Positions 1 through 4,815 of a stretch of DNA of 5,951 nt are shown in pieces. The position numbers and the translations under genes were made by a program. How positions within the stretch are numbered: the first letter of the stretch is position 1; each line of letters starts with the position of its first letter. Below the pieces are notes generated by a model. The model worked only from the letters and a program-made list of their open reading frames with translations, was not told the DNA's origin and made no database searches. Source of the DNA: Caulobacteraceae bacterium (GTDB lineage Bacteria > Pseudomonadota > Alphaproteobacteria > Caulobacterales > Caulobacteraceae); NCBI GenBank assembly GCA_947501315.1, contig CANMXH010000140.1, positions 1-5,951 on the forward strand, in the 5' to 3' direction.

Positions 1-492
1 ATCCCCGGCGTCATCGCCCCGCCGCCGCTGATCTACCTCGGCTTCCTGCTGCTCGGCTGGGGTCTGGCCGAGCTCGGGGGCCGGCCGGAGGCGGTCGGGG
101 CCGGGTACAGCTGGCTGGCGGCCGGGTTCGGGCTGGAGATGGAGGTTCGCCGCGGTGTGGCCCTGACCCTCATCATCGGCGGCCTGCTGCTGGACGGGAT
201 GGCGGCGGGCCTGTTCCGGCGGCGCGGCACGGCGGTCGAGCCGTGGAAGCCGTCGACGGTCCTGATCCACGAAGGCCCCTACCGTTTCAGCAGGAACCCG
301 ATCTATGTCGGCTTTGCCATCACCTATGCCGGCCTGGCCATCGCCATGGACAGCGCCCTGGCCCTGTTCCTGCTGCTGCCCTGTCTGGCGATCGTCGACC
401 AGTTCGTGATCCAGCGTGAGGAACGCTATCTCGCCGCCCAATTCGGTGCCGACTATCAGGCCTATTGCCAGACGGTGCGGCGTTGGCTGTGA
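1..492 (+). CDS. Isoprenylcysteine carboxyl methyltransferase-like (ICMT/PEMT) membrane protein, 5' partial
   Basis: The reading frame is open from the first base to TGA at 490-492 (163 codons seen), so the start lies left of the window. The visible N-terminus (IPGVIAPPPLIYLGFLL) resembles the usual beginning of this family, so probably only about ten residues are missing. Hydrophobic stretches lie near residues 9-24, 51-68, 101-116 and 121-138, giving a small multi-pass inner-membrane protein. The family signature is HEGPYRFSRNPIYVG (residues 90-104), followed by a C-terminal REERYLAAQFGADYQAY and a final RRW. In ICMT and PEMT relatives these regions bind S-adenosylmethionine. By family, it methylates an isoprenoid, lipid or thiol-type acceptor at the membrane; the real substrate cannot be read from sequence. 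Its stop overlaps the start of the next gene. The internal ATG at 139 is not the start, because it would cut off the first membrane segment. Confidence 0.85.
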   Translation: MPGVIAPPPLIYLGFLLLGWGLAELGGRPEAVGAGYSWLAAGFGLEMEVRRGVALTLIIGGLLLDGMAAGLFRRRGTAVEPWKPSTVLIHEGPYRFSRNPIYVGFAITYAGLAIAMDSALALFLLLPCLAIVDQFVIQREERYLAAQFGADYQAYCQTVRRWL

Positions 493-749
493 GTGACGAT
501 GAGCTTTCGGCCATGGCCATCGAGGAGCTGGATCAGGCCTGCAGCCTGATCTGGCCGGAGCTGGTCAAGATCACGCCCTGGGGCGACACCTTTACCGGCA
601 TTGCGCCGTCCGGCCGCGAGGTCGAGGTCGAGCGCCGCTATCTCTGGGCCCATGAGCCGGCAGGGGCCGTGGCCGTCGAGATCGAGGTCCGCGACCTCGG
701 GGCCCGGACCGGGGCCGAGGCGCGGGCCCTGATCACACCGCCGCGGTGA
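489..749 (+). CDS. Small hypothetical protein, translationally coupled to the methyltransferase
   Basis: I do not recognise this 86-residue protein. The chosen start is GTG at 489-491, which overlaps the upstream TGA as GTGA, a common arrangement for translational coupling. An in-frame ATG at 513 would give 78 residues, and a TTG at 465 lies deeper inside the upstream gene; both are less attractive. There is no strong Shine-Dalgarno sequence before the GTG. The protein is acidic and soluble-looking, with no signal peptide or membrane segment: an N-terminal DDELSAMAIEELDQACSLIW helix-like part, then alternating hydrophobic residues (VEVERRYLW, AVAVEIEVRDL) that suggest a small alpha-beta fold. 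The position suggests co-expression with the methyltransferase, but no function follows from that. The frame keeps the strong third-position GC bias of its neighbours, which supports it being real. Confidence 0.6.
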   Translation: MSDDELSAMAIEELDQACSLIWPELVKITPWGDTFTGIAPSGREVEVERRYLWAHEPAGAVAVEIEVRDLGARTGAEARALITPPR

Positions 750-774
750 GCGGCTCAAAAATCCCCCCTGACGG

Positions 775-795
775 GAATCGGTCGCGCCGTTAACC
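775..795 (+). promoter_or_regulatory. Possible control region of the 866-1603 gene: GANTC site and TTAACC half-site
   Basis: Between the small gene and the membrane protein gene lies GAATC (775-779), a match to the CcrM methylation site GANTC, and GTTAACC (789-795), which contains TTAAC, half of the CtrA-type TTAA-N7-TTAA box. There is no second half-site at the right distance and no convincing -35/-10 pair (TTAACC at 790 with GGTACG at 812 is weak). The assignment rests on the alphaproteobacterial guess and on short motifs that occur by chance. Confidence 0.2.
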
Positions 796-818
796 TTTGT
801 CGTTGCCAAGCGGTACGG

Positions 819-837
819 CGAGGGCAAGATGCCCTCG
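819..837 (+). repeat. Perfect stem-loop in the leader of the 866-1603 gene
   Basis: CGAGGGC (819-825) and GCCCTCG (831-837) form a perfect 7-bp stem around the 5-base loop AAGAT. It ends 17 bases before the Shine-Dalgarno sequence at 855-861. No T-run follows, so it is unlikely to be an intrinsic terminator for the upstream pair. A 5'-leader hairpin affecting mRNA stability, or a dyad operator, are alternatives. Confidence 0.4.
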
Positions 838-865
838 AACACGGACTTCGATCCAGGGGAGCAGC

Positions 866-1603
866 ATGTCCTACGGTGCAGACTTTGCGACCGCCGACCC
901 CGGCAATGCTCCGCTGGATCCCGTCATCATGATCGGGGCCGCACCCTCGTTTTGGGGGGCTATCCTGCTCATCGTCCTGGCCGTCGGCCTGATTGGCTGG
1001 ATCATGGGCCAACACTTCGCCCGATCGAAGGTCGGCGCAGCCGAAGCAATCTGGAACGCGGTCAATGACGCCGTAAAGGACGCGATGAAGGCGAGCACGG
1101 AAGCCTTGCCGGATCGTGCGGGCAATCTGAAGCGCGTTCTGCAGGACCGTCTCGGCAAGACCTTGAAATTTGGTGGTGAATTGACGGACAGCATCAAGGA
1201 TCTGGATAAAGCGATCAAGGGCGAGATCGAGGACAAGGCCCCGGCGGCACCCCCGGCGGCCAAGGTCGAGGCCTGCTCCAGGGAAGCCGGAACGGGATCG
1301 GCCGCTACAGCCGCAGCGGCAGCCGCCAACAATGTGACCATCGTATCCCTGTGCCCCCAGCCCACTCCGGCCCCTGCAGCGGCACCCGTCCCGCCCGCCA
1401 AGCCCGAAAAGCGGCCGATGACGACCAAGGAGCAGAACGACGCTCTTCGCCTCGCGGTCGCGAAGTTCGACGATTACTGGCGCCACAAGCAGTTGCGTGA
1501 GGCCGATATTCGCGAGGTGGTGGCCGAATTGACCAATCCGGGGCCGAAGTCGTCCAAGGTCTCCCATGGGCATGGCCCAAGCGGCACGACCGCAGGCCAC
1601 TGA
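866..1603 (+). CDS. Hypothetical single-pass membrane protein with Ala/Pro-rich linker
   Basis: I do not recognise this 245-residue protein. The start is ATG 866, which has a clear Shine-Dalgarno sequence (AGGGGAG, 855-861, four-base spacing); a TTG start at 797 in the same frame lacks one and would add an Arg-rich, non-natural-looking N-terminus. Residues 1-27 are short and polar, residues 28-48 form one membrane helix (FWGAILLIVLAVGLIGWIMG), and HFARSK follows, so the positive-inside rule predicts N-out, C-in. Residues 55-123 are Lys/Glu/Asp-rich, probably helical. Residues 125-182 are an Ala/Pro-rich low-complexity linker with two Cys (C137, C163). Residues 185-224 form a charged helical tail (TTKEQNDALRLAVAKFDDYWRHKQLREADIREVVAEL), the part most likely to be conserved. 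Its codons (1040-1240 especially) are less GC-biased than those of the flanking genes. Long antisense frames over it are shadows. Confidence 0.75.
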   Translation: MSYGADFATADPGNAPLDPVIMIGAAPSFWGAILLIVLAVGLIGWIMGQHFARSKVGAAEAIWNAVNDAVKDAMKASTEALPDRAGNLKRVLQDRLGKTLKFGGELTDSIKDLDKAIKGEIEDKAPAAPPAAKVEACSREAGTGSAATAAAAAANNVTIVSLCPQPTPAPAAAPVPPAKPEKRPMTTKEQNDALRLAVAKFDDYWRHKQLREADIREVVAELTNPGPKSSKVSHGHGPSGTTAGH

Positions 1604-1653
1604 ACCGGGCCAGGCTGTTTCCCCTTCCGAAAAAACCGCCTAAGCCTTGAGCC

Positions 1654-2661
1654 ATGAAACTCGCCTCGCTCAAGCACGGCCGTGACGGTCGCCTCGTTAT
1701 CGTTTCCAGCGACCTCGCCTGGTTCACCGACGCCTTCCTGATCGCCCCGACCCTGCAGGCGGCGCTGGACGACTGGGACCGGCTCGAGCCCGACCTGCGG
1801 GCCCTGGCCGAAAGCCTCGAACACGGCGGCGTGCCGCGCGGCCGGTTCCACGAGCGCGAGGCCGCGGCCCCCCTGCCCCGCGCCTATCAGTGGGCCGACG
1901 GCTCGGCCTATGTGAACCACGTCGCCCTGGTGCGTCAGGCGCGCGGTGCCGAAATGCCCGACAGTTTCTGGACCGATCCCCTGATGTACCAGGGCGGCTC
2001 TGACGGCTTCCTCGCCCCCCGCGACCCGATCCCCCTGGCCGACGAAAGCTGGGGCTGCGACCTCGAGGCCGAGGTGGTGGTGGTCACCGGCGACGTGCCC
2101 CAGGGCGTGACGCGCGAAGAGGCGCTGGAGCACATCCGCCTCGTCGGTCTCGTGAACGATGTCTCCCTGCGCAACCTGATCCCGGCCGAGCTGGCCAAGG
2201 GGTTCGGCTTCGTCCAGTCCAAGCCCGCCTCGGCCCTGTCGCCGGTCTTCGTCACCCCGCGCGCGCTCGGCGACCGCTGGGTCGACGGCAAGCTGAAGGG
2301 AGAGCTGAACGTCCAGCTGAACGGCGCCGATTTCGGCAAGGCCGACGCGGGTGTCGACATGACCTTCGACTTCGGCACCCTGATCGCCCATCTCGCCAAG
2401 ACCCGGTCCATTTGCGCCGGCACCATCATCGGCTCGGGCACGGTCTCGAACCGCGACGCCGACGGTGGCCCGGGCAGGCCGGTCAGCGAGGGCGGCCTAG
2501 GCTATTCCTGCATCGCCGAGGTCCGCACGGTCGAGACCCTCCTGCGCGGCAAGCCCGAGACACCCTTCCTCAAGGCCGGCGACACCGTCCGCATCGAAAT
2601 GCTGGATGACCAGCATCACTCGATCTTCGGGGCCATCGAGCAGACGGTCGCGGGGGTCTGA
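1654..2661 (+). CDS. Fumarylacetoacetate hydrolase family protein (short bacterial form)
   Basis: This 335-residue enzyme belongs to the FAH family. Its closest role is fumarylacetoacetase, which splits 4-fumarylacetoacetate into fumarate and acetoacetate, the last step of tyrosine/homogentisate breakdown in the cytoplasm. Residues 1-75 form the short N-terminal domain (start MKLASLKHGRDGRLVIVS is typical) and 78-333 the catalytic fold. Aligning by eye to mouse FAH, D82 and H89 match D126 and catalytic H133 (same spacing), E138 and E140 of DLEAE match the metal ligands E199 and E201, D169 matches D233, R173 matches R237, and K190 probably matches K253. GSGTVSNR lies at 260-267. The Q240 position is Ile176. 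ATG 1654 has no clear Shine-Dalgarno sequence. No homogentisate dioxygenase or maleylacetoacetate isomerase gene is adjacent, so another FAH-family substrate is possible. Confidence 0.9.
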   Translation: MKLASLKHGRDGRLVIVSSDLAWFTDAFLIAPTLQAALDDWDRLEPDLRALAESLEHGGVPRGRFHEREAAAPLPRAYQWADGSAYVNHVALVRQARGAEMPDSFWTDPLMYQGGSDGFLAPRDPIPLADESWGCDLEAEVVVVTGDVPQGVTREEALEHIRLVGLVNDVSLRNLIPAELAKGFGFVQSKPASALSPVFVTPRALGDRWVDGKLKGELNVQLNGADFGKADAGVDMTFDFGTLIAHLAKTRSICAGTIIGSGTVSNRDADGGPGRPVSEGGLGYSCIAEVRTVETLLRGKPETPFLKAGDTVRIEMLDDQHHSIFGAIEQTVAGV

Positions 2662-2676
2662 AGCCCTTTGGATACG

Positions 2677-2715
2677 AAGGCCGTTCCGGGTCTCGCAGCC
2701 GACTGACGGCCTTTT
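2677..2715 (+). terminator. Likely rho-independent terminator of the FAH-family gene
   Basis: AAGGCCGT (2677-2684) pairs with ACGGCCTT (2706-2713), and TTTT covers 2712-2715. The 21-base loop can pair further (CGG 2687-2689 with CCG 2699-2701). It lies 16 bases after the stop codon and before the tRNA promoter, the expected place. The large loop and short T-run keep confidence moderate. Confidence 0.45.
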
Positions 2716-2721
2716 GCCCGA

Positions 2722-2751
2722 TTGACCTGATCGGACCGCGCAAGCTACCAA
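2722..2751 (+). promoter_or_regulatory. Probable housekeeping-sigma promoter of tRNA-Leu
   Basis: TTGACC (2722-2727) is a good -35 element. GCTACCAA (2744-2751) partly matches the Caulobacter-type -10 (GCTANAWC), with 17 bases between TTGACC and CTACCA. Transcription would start near 2758, giving a leader of about 25 bases before the mature tRNA at 2783. The position directly upstream of a stand-alone tRNA supports it. Confidence 0.5.
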
Positions 2752-2782
2752 GCGCGCCTGCCGAAGCGAGCAACCGGCCTGT

Positions 2783-2867
2783 GCGGGCGTGGTGGAACTG
2801 GTAGACGCGCCGGACTCAAAATCCGGTTCCGAAAGGAGTGCCGGTTCGACCCCGGCCGCCCGCACCA
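2783..2867 (+). tRNA. trnL: tRNA-Leu, anticodon CAA (reads UUG), CCA encoded
   Basis: The full 85-base cloverleaf can be drawn. The acceptor stem GCGGGCG (2783-2789) pairs fully with CGCCCGC (2857-2863), followed by discriminator A and encoded CCA (2865-2867). The D arm contains TGGTAGACGC. The anticodon stem CCGGA/TCCGG (2810-2814 and 2822-2826) encloses the loop CTCAAAA with anticodon CAA at 2817-2819. The long variable arm (2827-2839) contains TCC-GAAA-GGA, as expected for a class II tRNA such as Leu. The T arm GCCGG/CCGGC (2840-2844 and 2852-2856) holds the loop TTCGACC. No intron or mismatch is seen. Confidence 0.97.
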
Positions 2868-2953
2868 TCCTGCTTCGCCCTTCGGGCTTCGCAGGACCAG
2901 TCCCGGCAGATCAGGCGAAGCAGGATGCCCTGCGAAGCCTTGGCGAAGCAGGG
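2868..2953. repeat. Cluster of REP-like palindromic units between tRNA-Leu and arsC
   Basis: Five copies of an 11-base unit occur in 86 bases. Unit U is CCTGCTTCGCC and unit V is CCTGCGAAGCC; they differ only in the central triplet, TTC or its complement GAA. Order: U forward (2869-2879), V reverse (2885-2895), U reverse (2914-2924), V forward (2929-2939), U reverse (2942-2952). Local hairpins are 2868-2896 (stem TCCTGC/GCAGGA, TTC-TTC bubble, inner GCCC-TTC-GGGC) and 2928-2953 (stem CCCTGC/GCAGGG, GAA-GAA bubble, inner GCC-TT-GGC). The second hairpin is an inverted copy of the first with a changed loop. The cluster starts right after the tRNA CCA and ends five bases beyond the arsC stop, so it lies between convergent genes and may help end transcription or processing. 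No T-run follows either hairpin. Confidence 0.8.
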
Positions 2954-2958
2954 CCGGT

Positions 2959-3360
2959 TCAGACCACCTGGCCGTCTTCCTTGACGAAGCGGTCCGGCGC
3001 TTGCTCCAGCAGGTCGAACACCTTTTCCGACGGGCGGCACAGGGCGGCCCCCTTGGGCGTGCGCACGATCGGGCGGTTCACCAGCACCGGATGGGCCACC
3101 ATGGCGGCGAGGATGGCGGTGTCCGGGGTGCCGGGGTCCAGCAGGCCGAGTTCGGTCGCCGGAGAGCCCTTCTCGCGCATGGCTTCGCGCGGCGTCAGAC
3201 CGGCCTCGGCGAACAGGGCACTCAACTGGTCTGCGGTCCAGCCGGCTTTCAGATATTCGACCACCTCGGGCCGGTAGCCGGCGGCCTCGACCATGGACAC
3301 GACATTGCGCGAGGTGCCGCAGGCCGGGTTGTGGAAGATGGTGACGGGGAAGTCGGTCAT
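2959..3360 (-). CDS. arsC: Arsenate reductase, glutaredoxin-dependent ArsC family
   Basis: This 133-residue protein has the thioredoxin-like ArsC fold, which reduces arsenate to arsenite in the cytoplasm using glutathione and glutaredoxin. The N-terminal TIFHNPACGTSRN places the catalytic cysteine at C14 (C12 in E. coli ArsC). R62, R96 (VNRPIV) and R109 (CRPSEKV) match E. coli R60, R94 and R107 with the same offset of two, so the arsenate-binding set is complete. It ends in FVKEDGQVV, a common ending in proteobacterial ArsC proteins. I chose ATG at 3358-3360 because GGAG (3367-3370, complement) lies six bases upstream; a start at 3387 adds nine residues without support. No arsR, acr3 or arsB is adjacent, so it stands alone in this window. 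It is divergent from the MFS exporter and convergent with tRNA-Leu. Membership is firm; the in vivo arsenic role is inferred. Confidence 0.93.
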   Translation of the reverse strand: MTDFPVTIFHNPACGTSRNVVSMVEAAGYRPEVVEYLKAGWTADQLSALFAEAGLTPREAMREKGSPATELGLLDPGTPDTAILAAMVAHPVLVNRPIVRTPKGAALCRPSEKVFDLLEQAPDRFVKEDGQVV

Positions 3361-3462
3361 GGGGCGCTCCGGGACGGGACCTAACATCCGGCCGGGGAGA
3401 AATCACCCTGTGCCGCCGTTTCGAGGCTTGCGCCCGCAAACCGCAGCCCGCATCTGACCCCG

Positions 3463-4722
3463 ATGACTGCGCCTGGCTCCGGACCCGCCACCCCCGCCTT
3501 CAAGGGCCCGGGCTTTCCCGAGTTCGTGGCCCTGATCGCCATGATGATGGCGCTGAACGCCCTGGCCATCGACGCCATGCTGCCCGCCCTGCCGGCCATC
3601 GGCGATGCCCTGGGCGTAGCATCGGAGAACGGTCGGCAGTGGGTCATCACCGCCTATCTGCTTGGCTTCGGCGTCGCCCAGATCCTCTATGGCCCGCTGG
3701 CCGACCGGTTCGGGCGCAAGCCGGTTCTGATGATCGGGCTGGCCCTCTATATCGTGTTCAGTCTGCTGGCGGCGTTTTCACCGACGTTCGAACTGCTGAT
3801 CGCCGCCCGGGTCGGGACCGGGATCGGCGCGGCGGCCCTGCGGGTGCTGGCCGTGTCGATCGTGCGCGACCGCTATTCGGGGCGGACCATGGCACGGGTG
3901 ATGTCGCTGAGTTTTCTGGTCTTCCTCGGCGTGCCCATTCTGGCCCCGGCGCTGGGCCAGCTGATCCTGACCGTCGCCCCCTGGCGGTGGGTGTTCGGCG
4001 TCCTCGCCGTCGGCGGCACCGCATTCGCCATCTGGGCCGCGATCCGCCTGCCCGAGACCCTGCATCCGGAGGACCGGATGCCGATCCAGGCCGGGCGTAT
4101 CGCCTCGGCCTTCCGCGAGGCCCTGACCAACCGGCGGTCCATCGGCTACACCCTGGCCATCACCGCCATCTCGGGGGCCCTGTTCGGCTTCATCAATTCC
4201 AGCCAGCAGATCTTCTTCGACGTCTTCCACGCGCCGGGCTTGTTCACCGTCCTGTTCGGCGCGGTTGCGGGCGGCATAGCGGTCGCCTCCCTGCTCAATG
4301 CGCGGCTGGTCGAGCGACTGGGGTCGCGGCTGATCTCGCACACGGCCCTGCTGGGGTTCATCACCATGTCGGCGATCCATGCGGCGGTGGCGGTGTCGGG
4401 CCATGAGACGATCTGGACCTTCGCCGTCCTGCAGGCCCTGACCATGTTCTGTTTCGGCTTCATCGCCGGCAATTTCGGCTCCATGGCCATGGAGCCGATG
4501 GGCCATATCGCGGGCACGGCCTCGTCAGCCCAGGGATTCATCTCGACCACGGGCGGGGCGACACTGGGCTTTGTGATCGGCCAGCAATTCAACGGTTCGA
4601 CGGTACCGATGACGACCGGCTTCGTCCTGCTGGGTCTCACGGCGCTGGTCAGCGTCCTGTTCGCCGAGCGCGGACACCTGTTCAGGGCGCGGAACCTGCC
4701 GCCGGTTCCGGCCGCCTCTTGA
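3463..4722 (+). CDS. Bcr/CflA-type MFS multidrug exporter
   Basis: This 419-residue protein is a 12-helix major facilitator superfamily transporter, most like the Bcr/CflA drug:proton antiporters (bicyclomycin, chloramphenicol and similar compounds) of the inner membrane. Evidence includes TM1 with ALAIDAMLPALPAIG (33-47, conserved Asp37), motif A GPLADRFGRK (77-86) between TM2 and TM3, an antiporter motif-C-like stretch GVPILAPALGQ (156-166) in TM5, and MEPMGHIAGTASS (343-355) before TM11, typical of Bcr. Helices fall near 20-42, 58-79, 87-107, 109-131, 146-170, 173-194, 228-247, 257-280, 291-311, 317-338, 356-376 and 382-402, with a cytoplasmic loop near 195-227. Length is normal. ATG 3463 lacks a visible Shine-Dalgarno sequence, and no alternative start precedes TM1, so weak or leaderless initiation is possible. 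The 102-base gap to divergent arsC must hold both promoters; I see no clear one. The substrate is unknown. Confidence 0.9.
   Translation: MTAPGSGPATPAFKGPGFPEFVALIAMMMALNALAIDAMLPALPAIGDALGVASENGRQWVITAYLLGFGVAQILYGPLADRFGRKPVLMIGLALYIVFSLLAAFSPTFELLIAARVGTGIGAAALRVLAVSIVRDRYSGRTMARVMSLSFLVFLGVPILAPALGQLILTVAPWRWVFGVLAVGGTAFAIWAAIRLPETLHPEDRMPIQAGRIASAFREALTNRRSIGYTLAITAISGALFGFINSSQQIFFDVFHAPGLFTVLFGAVAGGIAVASLLNARLVERLGSRLISHTALLGFITMSAIHAAVAVSGHETIWTFAVLQALTMFCFGFIAGNFGSMAMEPMGHIAGTASSAQGFISTTGGATLGFVIGQQFNGSTVPMTTGFVLLGLTALVSVLFAERGHLFRARNLPPVPAAS
4475..4498. repeat. 24-bp perfect palindrome inside the MFS gene
   Basis: Positions 4475-4486 (TCGGCTCCATGG) are followed directly by their reverse complement (4487-4498), with no spacer. 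It covers residues 338-346 of the exporter (FGSMAMEPM region), where the MEPMG residues are conserved in the family, so much of it may follow from codon choice. Confidence 0.6.
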
Positions 4723-4734
4723 TCTTTTCGGCCC

Positions 4735-4753
4735 GCCGGGGCGTTGTCCCGGC
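4735..4753. repeat. GC-rich stem-loop just after the MFS gene
   Basis: GCCGGGG (4735-4741) pairs with TCCCGGC (4747-4753), including one G-T pair, around a 5-base loop. It begins 12 bases after the MFS stop. No T-run follows, so it is at most a 3'-end stabiliser or a rho-dependent pause, not a standard terminator. Confidence 0.3.
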
Positions 4754-4763
4754 AGGAAACACA

Positions 4764-4800
4764 CCCGCCGTCCGGACCGAGCCGGGTCAGCGGGATTTTT
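4764..4800 (+). terminator. Possible terminator or attenuator before the aminopeptidase gene
   Basis: CCCGC (4764-4768) pairs with GCGGG (4790-4794), with an inner CCGG/CCGG pairing (4772-4775 with 4782-4785). One base later comes TTTTT (4796-4800). It could end the MFS transcript. It sits only four bases before the Shine-Dalgarno sequence of the next gene, so it could instead act in that gene's leader. The split stem makes this uncertain. Confidence 0.35.
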
Positions 4801-4815
4801 GGTCAGGGACATTCA

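Noticed and set aside
755..1600. 281-codon minus-strand open frame opposite the membrane protein gene
   Set aside because: The product is Arg/Gly/Cys-rich without recognisable domains, and the plus-strand gene has a good ribosome binding site; long antisense frames are common at this GC content. The 871-1428 frame is rejected likewise.
1474..2391. 305-codon minus-strand open frame
   Set aside because: It lies opposite the strongly supported FAH-family gene and the end of the preceding gene, and its sequence shows no domain.
2497..2868. Minus-strand frame beginning VRAAGVEPA over the tRNA
   Set aside because: It is the antisense translation of tRNA-Leu, a well-known false gene call, and the rest overlaps the FAH-family gene.
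2783..2953. tRNA-Leu 3' end as an integration (att) site of a genomic island
   Set aside because: No second copy of the tRNA 3' end and no integrase gene is seen; the following repeats are palindromes, not tRNA duplicates.
2928..2953. Hairpin as a classic intrinsic terminator of arsC or the tRNA
   Set aside because: No T-run follows on either strand; a role in termination stays possible but is not shown.
4755..4780. GGAAAC as an EcfG-type -35 element for the aminopeptidase gene
   Set aside because: No CGTT-like -10 element follows at 16-18 bases.
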